This document shows, in pieces, positions 1 through 6,166 of a DNA stretch of 43,765 nucleotides; position 1 is the first letter of the stretch, and each line of letters begins with the position of its first letter. Both the position numbers and the translations under genes were made by a program. This DNA is from Lachnospiraceae bacterium (lineage in GTDB: Bacteria; Bacillota; Clostridia; Lachnospirales; Lachnospiraceae), in assembly GCA_021771695.1 (NCBI GenBank), contig JAETON010000020.1, positions 1-43,765 of the forward strand, given 5' to 3'. The notes below the pieces were generated by a model, which was given only the letters and a program-made list of their open reading frames with translations, was not told the DNA's origin and ran no database searches.

Positions 1-243
1 TCAGGCTTCGGAAGATATGACATCATGTTAGAGCCAAAAGAAAAAAACGGAAATAGTTTTATCTTTGAATTCAAAGTACTAGAAGATGACCGCGAAAAAA
101 CACTAGAAGACACCATTGAAAATGCGAAAAAACAAATAGAAGAAAGAAAATACGAAGATGACTTACAAATGAGAGGGTTTACCAATATTACCAAAATTGT
201 ATTTGCTTTTAGAGGAAAAGAAGCTAAAATGCAGGTAATATAA
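1..243 (+). CDS. C-terminal end of a PD-(D/E)XK nuclease-like protein (partial)
   Basis: The reading frame is open from base 1, so the gene begins outside the window; the ATG at 25 is internal. The visible 80 residues read GRYDIML, then FEFKV, then a lysine/glutamate-rich helix with QI..KY, ending in IVFAFRGKEAKMQV. This order matches the C-terminal PD-(D/E)XK nuclease-like domain of the large AAA-ATPase-like/DUF1703 family of Firmicutes and Bacteroidetes. In that family the D of GRYDI and the E-F-K triad are the putative catalytic residues. Members are of unclear biological role. The AAA part, if present, is outside the window, so the assignment rests on a short tail. A terminator follows. 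Confidence 0.6.
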   Translation, partial: SGFGRYDIMLEPKEKNGNSFIFEFKVLEDDREKTLEDTIENAKKQIEERKYEDDLQMRGFTNITKIVFAFRGKEAKMQVI

Positions 244-280
244 AAAATAATAAGAATTTACTGATTAAAAAATAGCAATG

Positions 281-325
281 AAAAATAAGAAAGAGTCAAG
301 AACAGGCATCTTTCTTATTTTTTAT
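281..325 (+). terminator. Rho-independent terminator after the left-edge gene
   Basis: The inverted arms AAAATAAGAAAGA and TCTTTCTTATTTT are separated by a short loop and followed by a T-run. It closes the left-edge gene. Confidence 0.75.
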
Positions 326-530
326 CATCGAATTGTCAAAAAACAAAATCACAAATCATTAATTATCCTTACTTTTTTATTGTTTATCCTCACTCCAAGT
401 AAGCACAAACCAAAATTTCATTAGCTATAAAATAATAAAAAAATAAGATAAAAACAAAAAAGGAATAAAACAAACCACTTACGCATATACTAAATACAAA
501 GGAGCTTGAAAAATCAAGCTTGTCCAAGAT
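326..530. other. Intergenic stretch before the 3D-domain gene
   Basis: No credible gene is visible here; the short minus-strand frames have no ribosome binding site. A small hairpin (AGCTTGA/TCAAGCT, about 503-519) lies just upstream of the promoter of the next gene. Confidence 0.5.
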
Positions 531-559
531 TTGACAAAAAATGCAAAATGAGTTATAAT
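531..559 (+). promoter_or_regulatory. Sigma-A promoter of the 3D-domain protein gene
   Basis: Perfect consensus: -35 TTGACA at 531-536, a 17-nt spacer, and -10 TATAAT at 554-559. Transcription should begin near 566. This rules out the ATG at 558 as the start codon and supports the ATG at 594. Confidence 0.9.
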
Positions 560-593
560 GAAGAAGTATTGCCAAAGGAGGGTAAAAATTATT

Positions 594-1544
594 ATGAATA
601 GAGAAGAGAAAGCTTCACTATCGTTACTTAAAATTATATGTGTAAGCATTATCTTAATATTAATATCAGGAATCAGTGTTATGGCGGTAGGAGCAAACTT
701 AAATGATGTCAAAATCGTATTACAAAATGGATATGAACTAACCACCTTAACCGGAAAAACAAAAGTAGCTGATATCTTAAAAGAAAATAATATTATCTTA
801 GACGAAAACCAAAAAACAATTCCAGACTTAGAAGAAGAAGTCAAAGCAGGAACAGTCATCAAAATAACAGACAAATCCTACCAAGAAGTACAAATTGCTA
901 AAGTTTCAGAAGAAGGTGTACAGACTACATTAGATGAACTATTACAAAGTTATGCTCCAATTACTGAAAAAATTATTACTGAACAGCAAGTTATTCCTTT
1001 TGAAACCATTACTAAAAATACAGCAGGAACAGAAACCAACACAACCAATAAAGTACTACAACAAGGAAAAGACGGAATCAAAGAAATTACTTACAAAATC
1101 AAATATCAAAATGGTACAGAAATTGAAAAAACAGTACTATCTGAAAAAGTACTACAAGAACCAGTAAACAAAATTGTACAAGTAAACAAAGTAGCAACGT
1201 CAAGAGGAATGACAGCCAGCAGAACATCTGCTACTCCAAATACAACAGCAAATTCATCAGCAGGAGGGCAGATCTATAAAATCACAGCTTACTGCCCATG
1301 TGCTAAATGTTGTGGAAAAACCAATGGAATGACAGCAGCAGGAACAAGAGCAACAGCAGGAAGAACTGTAGCAGCCTCAGGAAAATATGCTTTTGGAACA
1401 AAACTAAATATCAATGGTCATATTTATACAGTAGAAGACAGAGGTGGAGCAATCCAAGGAAATAAAATAGACATCTTCGTTAATTCCCATTCAGAAGCAT
1501 TAGCTTGGGGAGTTAGGTACTTACCAGTAAGTGTAGCTAATTAA
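594..1544 (+). CDS. G5 and 3D domain cell-wall protein (YabE-like)
   Basis: Probable secreted or membrane-anchored cell-wall protein of the YabE/resuscitation-factor-like group; the 3D domain is related to lytic transglycosylases that cut peptidoglycan. From the ATG at 594 it has 316 residues: an N-terminal hydrophobic segment (about 11-33), a DUF348-like region (about 36-80), a G5 domain (about 124-201), a Ser/Thr/Ala-rich linker, and a C-terminal 3D domain (about 228-316). The 3D domain carries the signature DRGGAIQGNKIDIF, whose three aspartates name the family, and a Cys-rich CPCAKCCG. The start is chosen because AAAGGAGG ends about 11 nt upstream and because an upstream in-frame ATG at 558 overlaps the -10 box. 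The gene is monocistronic, between a consensus promoter and a terminator. Confidence 0.88.
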   Translation: MNREEKASLSLLKIICVSIILILISGISVMAVGANLNDVKIVLQNGYELTTLTGKTKVADILKENNIILDENQKTIPDLEEEVKAGTVIKITDKSYQEVQIAKVSEEGVQTTLDELLQSYAPITEKIITEQQVIPFETITKNTAGTETNTTNKVLQQGKDGIKEITYKIKYQNGTEIEKTVLSEKVLQEPVNKIVQVNKVATSRGMTASRTSATPNTTANSSAGGQIYKITAYCPCAKCCGKTNGMTAAGTRATAGRTVAASGKYAFGTKLNINGHIYTVEDRGGAIQGNKIDIFVNSHSEALAWGVRYLPVSVAN

Positions 1545-1573
1545 TAAAAAGCTTAAAATAGCATAAAAACAAA

Positions 1574-1612
1574 GAAACAAGAAAGTAGTAGCAACTATTT
1601 TCTTGTTTTCAT
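1574..1612 (+). terminator. Terminator of the 3D-domain gene
   Basis: The arms ACAAGAAAGTAGT and ACTATTTTCTTGT flank a 4-nt loop and are followed by a T-rich stretch. Confidence 0.7.
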
Positions 1613-1641
1613 TTTACTTATTGTCTGACGTATGATATAAT
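1613..1641 (+). promoter_or_regulatory. Promoter of the exonuclease III gene
   Basis: -10 TATAAT at 1636-1641 with a weaker -35 TTTACT at 1613-1618, spacer 17 nt. It abuts the preceding terminator. Confidence 0.6.
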
Positions 1642-1679
1642 TCCCGTATTGGAATTACCATTAACCTAAAGGAGGAACA

Positions 1680-2438
1680 ATGAAATTAATATCATGGAAT
1701 GTAAATGGAATAAGAGCCTGTCTAACGAAAGGTTTTTCAGACTTTTTTGAAAACATCGATGCCGACGTATTTTGTATCCAAGAAACTAAATGCCAAGAAG
1801 GTCAAGTAGACTTAAGCTTTCCCGGTTACACTAGTTTCTGGAACAGTGCAGAAAAAAAAGGCTATTCAGGAACAGCCATATTTACTAAGAAAAAGCCATT
1901 AACCGTAGCCTATGGAATAGGCATAGAAGAACACGATAAAGAAGGAAGAGTAATCACCTTAGAATTTGAGCAATATTACGTGGTTACCATCTATACTCCT
2001 AATTCCAAACGAGAATTAGAACGACTAGCCTATCGCCAAATATGGGAAGACGAAATACGAAGTTATTTATTAACCTTATCTGAAAAGAAACCAGTCATCA
2101 TGTGTGGGGATCTAAACGTAGCCCACCAAGAAATCGACTTAAAAAATCCAAAAACAAATCATAAAAATGCGGGATTTACCGATGAAGAAAGAGAAAAAAT
2201 GACCGAACTATTATCAGCAGGATTCATTGACACCTATCGTCATTGTTACCCAGACCAAACTGATGCTTATACTTGGTGGTCCTACATGGGGCGTGCACGA
2301 GAAAAAAATGTAGGTTGGAGGATTGATTACTTCATCACATCTAAAGCCTTAGAAGAAAACATACAAGACGCCATGATCTATCCAGAAATTCTAGGAAGTG
2401 ATCATTGCCCAGTTGGTCTATTATTGGATTTAGAATAG
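1680..2438 (+). CDS. xth: Exodeoxyribonuclease III (AP endonuclease)
   Basis: Cytoplasmic base-excision-repair enzyme that incises DNA at abasic sites and has 3'-5' exonuclease and 3'-phosphatase activity. The 252-residue protein starts with the family hallmark KLISWNVNGIRA. It then shows CIQETK (metal-binding Glu), YTPNS, GDLNVAH (catalytic Asp and Asn), WRIDYF and a terminal GSDHCPVGL, where the Asp-His pair completes the EEP-nuclease active site. Length and motif order match the ExoA/Xth family closely. AAAGGAGG precedes the ATG at optimal distance. The gene appears monocistronic, between its own promoter and the long palindrome at 2447-2528, which may also act as its terminator. Confidence 0.95.
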   Translation: MKLISWNVNGIRACLTKGFSDFFENIDADVFCIQETKCQEGQVDLSFPGYTSFWNSAEKKGYSGTAIFTKKKPLTVAYGIGIEEHDKEGRVITLEFEQYYVVTIYTPNSKRELERLAYRQIWEDEIRSYLLTLSEKKPVIMCGDLNVAHQEIDLKNPKTNHKNAGFTDEEREKMTELLSAGFIDTYRHCYPDQTDAYTWWSYMGRAREKNVGWRIDYFITSKALEENIQDAMIYPEILGSDHCPVGLLLDLE

Positions 2439-2446
2439 TGATAGTG

Positions 2447-2528
2447 ATAGGGAAAAAAGGGGACGCCCTAAATTTCCCTAGGGAATTTTTCACTAGGGAA
2501 ATTTAGGGCGTCCCCTTTTTTTCCCTAT
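2447..2528. repeat. Long near-perfect palindrome, REP-like family A copy 1
   Basis: Arms at 2447-2480 and 2494-2528 match apart from one extra T in the right arm, around a 13-nt loop. The arms contain GGGGACGCCC (2459-2468) and GGGCGTCCCC (2506-2515). The same cores recur at 35779, 39469 and 39632, always between genes. The hairpin could terminate transcription from the exonuclease gene. Confidence 0.85.
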
Positions 2529-2566
2529 TCCTACTATTCTCTACTATAAAAAAATGGAGGTTTAAC

Positions 2567-3694
2567 ATGAAAGAAATAAAAACACATACCAAAAAATGGA
2601 CATATTGGTTTTTACTAGGAGTAGCCCTAATCATTATCTACAAAGCCCTAGATAATTTTCAAGATGTATTCGGTGCAATGGGAAAATTTTTAAGCTTACT
2701 ATCACCGTTTTTTGTCGGCTTATTCATTGCCTATTTATTATATCTACCATGCCGAACCATAGAAAATCTATACCGAAAACGCAAATCAAAATTTATCCAA
2801 AAACGAGCCAGATCATTAAGTGTAATCACAGTATACTTAATAGCCATTATTTTTGTTATTATCCTAACCATGTTCATTCTGCCTGTTATTTGGGAAAGTA
2901 TCATTGACTTAGCCAACAATATACAAGGCTACTACGAAACAACCATCCGAAACTTTAATAAACTACCAGAAGACTCCTTTCTAAAAAGTGAATTCATCAA
3001 AGAAGCAGTTCAGAATGTACAAAACTTAGACATCAAACAATATTTTCAACTAGACAAACTATTCGAATACCTAAAAAATGCCATCAGTGCCATTACTAGT
3101 GTGTTTGATGTATTTGTATCCTTTGTAGTGTCAGTGTATATTTTAATCGAAAGAAAAGAAATCCTAGCTTTTTTCAAGCGACTAGCAGGAGCCATATTCC
3201 CTCAAAAAACCTATCAAAATGTGAGCAAATATTTCAATAACTCAAACGAAATATTCTTCCACTTCATTGCTAGTCAATTCTTAGATGCCATCATTGTAGG
3301 TATATTAACTACCATAGCCATGTCTATTATGGGAATCAAATATGCACCATTATTAGGATTCTTCATCGGTTTATTCAATATGATCCCATACATAGGAGCT
3401 ATCATAGCTGTAGGAATCTCGGCAGTCATTACCTTAATCACAGGAGGATTAACGCAAGCCATTTGGATGTTAATCGTTGTTATCATCTTACAACAAATAG
3501 ATGCCAACATCATCAATCCAAAAATCATAGGAAGATCTTTAAAAATGAGTCCACTGCTTGTATTATTAGCCATTACCATAGGAGGAGCTTACTTTGGTAT
3601 TTTAGGTATGTTTTTAGCTGTTCCTGTTATGGCTATTGCTAAACTAGTGGTAGAAGATAGTTTACTTTATTGGGGACGGGGTAAAAAAAGGTAA
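2567..3694 (+). CDS. AI-2E family transporter / permease
   Basis: Polytopic inner-membrane protein of the AI-2E exporter (TqsA/PerM/YdiK) superfamily. Members export small molecules or act in sodium/proton exchange; the substrate here cannot be told. The 375 residues show the family pattern: paired N-terminal hydrophobic helices (about 14-30 and 40-62), another at about 80-100, a soluble segment (about 105-190), and a hydrophobic C-terminal half. That half carries the typical GFFIGLFNMIPYIGAII and the late motif INPKIIGRSLKMSPLLVLL. Start ATG has GGAGG 7-8 nt upstream. Oddly, the last codons (LYWGRGKKR and the stop) lie inside a dispersed intergenic repeat (3667-3720), so the native C-terminus was probably replaced when the repeat arrived. 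Confidence 0.9.
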   Translation: MKEIKTHTKKWTYWFLLGVALIIIYKALDNFQDVFGAMGKFLSLLSPFFVGLFIAYLLYLPCRTIENLYRKRKSKFIQKRARSLSVITVYLIAIIFVIILTMFILPVIWESIIDLANNIQGYYETTIRNFNKLPEDSFLKSEFIKEAVQNVQNLDIKQYFQLDKLFEYLKNAISAITSVFDVFVSFVVSVYILIERKEILAFFKRLAGAIFPQKTYQNVSKYFNNSNEIFFHFIASQFLDAIIVGILTTIAMSIMGIKYAPLLGFFIGLFNMIPYIGAIIAVGISAVITLITGGLTQAIWMLIVVIILQQIDANIINPKIIGRSLKMSPLLVLLAITIGGAYFGILGMFLAVPVMAIAKLVVEDSLLYWGRGKKR

Positions 3695-3720
3695 TTTTGC
3701 TGTTTCTGGGACAGGGTCAT
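3667..3720. repeat. REP-like family B copy 1, overlapping the permease stop
   Basis: The unit begins TTATTGGGGACGGGGTAAAA and ends with GGGACAGGGTCAT. An essentially identical copy lies at 5271-5324 and a diverged copy at 33291-33342. This copy provides the stop codon of the upstream gene. Confidence 0.85.
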
Positions 3721-3755
3721 CTGAGGAGATTAGTAAAGAAAAATAGAAATAAAAG

Positions 3756-3817
3756 AAAACCTGATCATTTCTATTGGCTAACAATATTGTTGGTCAATAA
3801 AAATGATCAGGTTTTTT
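3756..3817. terminator. Large hairpin terminator between convergent genes
   Basis: Arms AAAACCTGATCATTT and AAATGATCAGGTTTT sit at the ends of a stem of about 27 bp with a few mismatches and an AATATT loop. A T-run follows on the plus strand and an A-run precedes it, so it can stop transcription from both the permease and the convergent ATPase gene. Confidence 0.8.
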
Positions 3818-3861
3818 CGCTAATACTTTTTCCTAAATCAGCCTCAAAGTAAGTGTTTATA

Positions 3862-5154
3862 TTAAAGACAAAAAACAGCATAGAGAGGTACTGATTTAAT
3901 GTTATTCTCAAAACCAAAGTTTTTTTCTGAAATTCTAATAGCGTACTTAGGATGATATAATTTCATATAAAGTGCTAAACTTTTCGATTTAGTATGTGTA
4001 CTTGATTTTACTTCAATAGGAATAATATCTGCCTCTTTTTGAATGAGAAAATCCAGTTCTGCCTTTCCTTCTGATTCCCAGTAATAAGGGATAAATCCTT
4101 TTACACGTAATTCATTTGCTACATAATGTTCTGTCAGTGGCCCCATAGCGATCATTGTTGGTGGTGAACTTAAGTCAATTTGATAAAGAGGATATCTAGC
4201 TTTATTCACGAATAACCCAACATCACTCATATAAAGCTTAAAATTGGTAAGGTCGATGTGCATTTCTAACGGTATTTCTGCTACTACTTTGTAAACTTGA
4301 TTGACTATTCCACTATGCTTAAGCCAAGATATAGCTTCACCAAATATTCCTGATGTGCCTCCTTTGGCAATGACTTTATATTGAAATTTTTGGTTATCTT
4401 TGGCTAGTTGTACAGGAATAGAATCAAAAGCAGATAAAATTCGGTTCGATAAACTATGACTTGCGTATTTAGTCATATCTCTTTCATAAGATAACAAGAT
4501 TTCAGCTTGAACATCTATAGCAGAAATTATTTTTTGTTCTGTTAAGTAAGTATCAACAACTTCTGGCATTCCTCCGATCACTAGATAGGTTCGGTATAGT
4601 TGTAAGCATAGCTCATGAATATCATGATCCATTTTCGTATTTGTTTCAAAATGGCTTTGTATCTCAGGAATTAAATTTTCTCTCCCCACAGCCACTAAAA
4701 ATTCTGGAAAGGATAATGGATACATGGTTAACATCTGTACTTTTCCCACCGGAAAAGAATAATTTTCTCGATTAATGGCGATTCCTAATAAAGAACCTGC
4801 TGCTATGACATGATATTGAGGTGCATCTTCACAAAAGTACTTCAAAGAAGTTAAAGCCCTTTCATTTGCCTGAATTTCATCAAAAAAAATTAATGTCTTT
4901 TCTGGTATGATTTTTTCTCCATAAAATAGCTCTAATTTATGAATAATATAGTTAGCATTAATATTATCTGAAATTTGAGAACTTATTTCTTGGTTTGTTT
5001 CAAAATTTACGTAGATTAAATTGTCGTAATATTCTTTTCCAAATTGCTTTATGGTATACGTTTTTCCTACTTGACGTGCACCATGTACAATTAATGGTTT
5101 CCTTTTTTGAGAATCTTTCCATTGGATAAGATCATTCATCATTTCTCTTTTCAT
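3862..5154 (-). CDS. AAA_14/DUF4143 family ATP-binding protein
   Basis: Member of a widespread family of stand-alone ATPases with an N-terminal AAA_14 domain and a C-terminal DUF4143 domain. Their cellular role is unsettled; defence, mobile-element and toxin-like roles have been discussed. The 430 residues show Walker A GARQVGKT near the N-terminus (about 20-27), Walker B LIFFDEIQ (about 88-95), GSLLG, and a DUF4143 region from about 200. The end is nuclease-like, with ELDFLI followed by PIEVKSS (about 365-385), as expected for a PD-(D/E)XK-like fold. Start: GGAGGTGTTCC-ATG on the minus strand. It is flanked by two copies of repeat B, and its promoter sits inside an inverted repeat. Confidence 0.88.
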   Translation of the reverse strand: MKREMMNDLIQWKDSQKRKPLIVHGARQVGKTYTIKQFGKEYYDNLIYVNFETNQEISSQISDNINANYIIHKLELFYGEKIIPEKTLIFFDEIQANERALTSLKYFCEDAPQYHVIAAGSLLGIAINRENYSFPVGKVQMLTMYPLSFPEFLVAVGRENLIPEIQSHFETNTKMDHDIHELCLQLYRTYLVIGGMPEVVDTYLTEQKIISAIDVQAEILLSYERDMTKYASHSLSNRILSAFDSIPVQLAKDNQKFQYKVIAKGGTSGIFGEAISWLKHSGIVNQVYKVVAEIPLEMHIDLTNFKLYMSDVGLFVNKARYPLYQIDLSSPPTMIAMGPLTEHYVANELRVKGFIPYYWESEGKAELDFLIQKEADIIPIEVKSSTHTKSKSLALYMKLYHPKYAIRISEKNFGFENNIKSVPLYAVFCL

Positions 5155-5174
5155 TGGAACACCTCCATAACTAA

Positions 5175-5203
5175 ATTATACCATATAAGTTACTAAAAAT
5201 CAA
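5175..5203 (-). promoter_or_regulatory. Promoter of the AAA_14/DUF4143 gene
   Basis: On the minus strand, -35 TTGATT (5198-5203), a 17-nt spacer and -10 TATAAT (5175-5180). The ribosome binding site follows closely. Confidence 0.8.
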
Positions 5204-5236
5204 TTAGACAACTAATTTTTTGGAACTTATATGGTA
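5179..5236. promoter_or_regulatory. Inverted repeat overlapping the ATPase promoter (possible operator)
   Basis: TACCATATAAGTT at 5179-5191 is matched by AACTTATATGGTA at 5224-5236. Inner A/T-rich arms (AAAAATCAATTAG and CTAATTTTTT) extend the symmetry. The palindrome covers the spacer, the -35 box and part of the -10 box, a position suited to a dimeric repressor. A DNA hairpin without regulatory role is the alternative. Confidence 0.5.
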
Positions 5237-5270
5237 GTATATGTACTTTTCTTTTATTTATGCAGCTCCC

Positions 5271-5324
5271 TTATTGGGGACGGGGTAAAAAAAGGTAATT
5301 TTGCTGTTTCTGGGACAGGGTCAT
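5271..5324. repeat. REP-like family B copy 2
   Basis: Nearly identical to 3667-3720, from TTATTGGGGACGGGGTAAAA to GGGACAGGGTCAT. It lies between the ATPase promoter and the terminator of the next minus-strand gene. It is preceded by CTCCC, similar to the CCC before the copy at 33291. Confidence 0.85.
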
Positions 5325-5377
5325 TAAAAGAGAATGAAAGAAGAAAGTAGAGAATAACAGAAAACATTAGTTAGAGA

Positions 5378-5416
5378 CAAAAAAAGTAAGAAAGTTTCGC
5401 AAAACTTTCTTACTTT
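5378..5416 (-). terminator. Terminator of the COG2426 gene
   Basis: The perfect arms AAAGTAAGAAAGTTT and AAACTTTCTTACTTT surround a short loop. On the minus strand the stem is followed by a run of T. Confidence 0.85.
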
Positions 5417-5423
5417 ATCTCAA

Positions 5424-5924
5424 TTAGTTAGCCTGCAACAAATACTGAATTCCTCCATTCGCCATAGCGGTCAACGTTAAAATAATAACTCCTGCTGTTA
5501 AAACACCTAAAATAATAGGAGGAATCGCTTTTTTAGGAGGCACATCTAAAAAGTTAGCGATTAAAGAACCAACCCAAGCACCAGTTCCTGGTAAAGGAAT
5601 GGCAACGAACAAGAATAATCCTAAAGCAGCGAAATTTTGCAATTTCTCACTTTCTTCAATTTTTTTTGTGGCTCTTTCAGAAGCCCAATCAATAACAATT
5701 TTGAAAGGTTTCCAACGACCAAAGAAATCGAACAATGGACGAATAAATTTTACAATAAAATACACAGGGATAATATTCCCAATAAAACTACAAATAAAAG
5801 ACTCAACATAATTTAAATCAAACGTAAAAACACCAACGGGAATAGCCCCTCTTAATTCAATGATTGGTACCATACCAATTAAAGCAGTTAATAAATATTT
5901 TACAACTAATGGTAAACTTGCCAT
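5424..5924 (-). CDS. Small multi-drug export family membrane protein (COG2426)
   Basis: Integral membrane protein of 166 residues belonging to the Sm_multidrug_ex (COG2426) family. The family name comes from early annotation, and a drug-export function is not well established. Visible features are hydrophobic segments at about 7-28, 38-62, 100-125 and 135-160, the conserved MVPIIELRGAIPVG near the N-terminus, and the PLPGTGAW motif (about 113-120), both diagnostic of the family. Between them is a soluble Lys/Glu-rich loop (KPFKIVIDWASERATKK). The start is an ATG preceded on the minus strand by AGGAGGAAAATAA. It is divergent from the P-type ATPase gene across a 242-nt region rich in GGACA motifs. 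Confidence 0.85.
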   Translation of the reverse strand: MASLPLVVKYLLTALIGMVPIIELRGAIPVGVFTFDLNYVESFICSFIGNIIPVYFIVKFIRPLFDFFGRWKPFKIVIDWASERATKKIEESEKLQNFAALGLFLFVAIPLPGTGAWVGSLIANFLDVPPKKAIPPIILGVLTAGVIILTLTAMANGGIQYLLQAN

Positions 5925-6166
5925 TTATTTTCCTCCTAAAATGTCCTAAACAAAAATGTTCCCCCAAAGGACAAATATCCCAAACAGAAACGTTTTCAAA
6001 AGGACAAAAATAACATTGTTGCCATTTTACTATAAAAGAACAAAATTGTCTAGGACAAATCTGAAATTTTTCTTATCTATTTCTTAAAATTTTCTTAGGA
6101 CACTTCTATTTTCCCCAAAATGTGTTACAATGAATAATAGTAAAAACATCAAAGGAAGGTGAAATA
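5925..6166. promoter_or_regulatory. Divergent promoter region with repeated GGACA motifs
   Basis: The spacer between the divergent genes contains GGACA four times on the plus strand (near 5968, 6002, 6053 and 6098) and TGTCC once near 5942. A likely minus-strand promoter is TTGTCC (6053-6058) and TATAGT (6029-6034), spacer 18. For the plus-strand gene only a weak TACAAT near 6125 is visible. The repeated motif could be a regulator-binding site; chance in an A-rich spacer is possible. Confidence 0.4.

Noticed and set aside
558-593. Upstream ATG extension of the 3D-domain protein
   Set aside because: The ATG lies within the -10 box of a perfect promoter; the ATG at 594 has the ribosome binding site.
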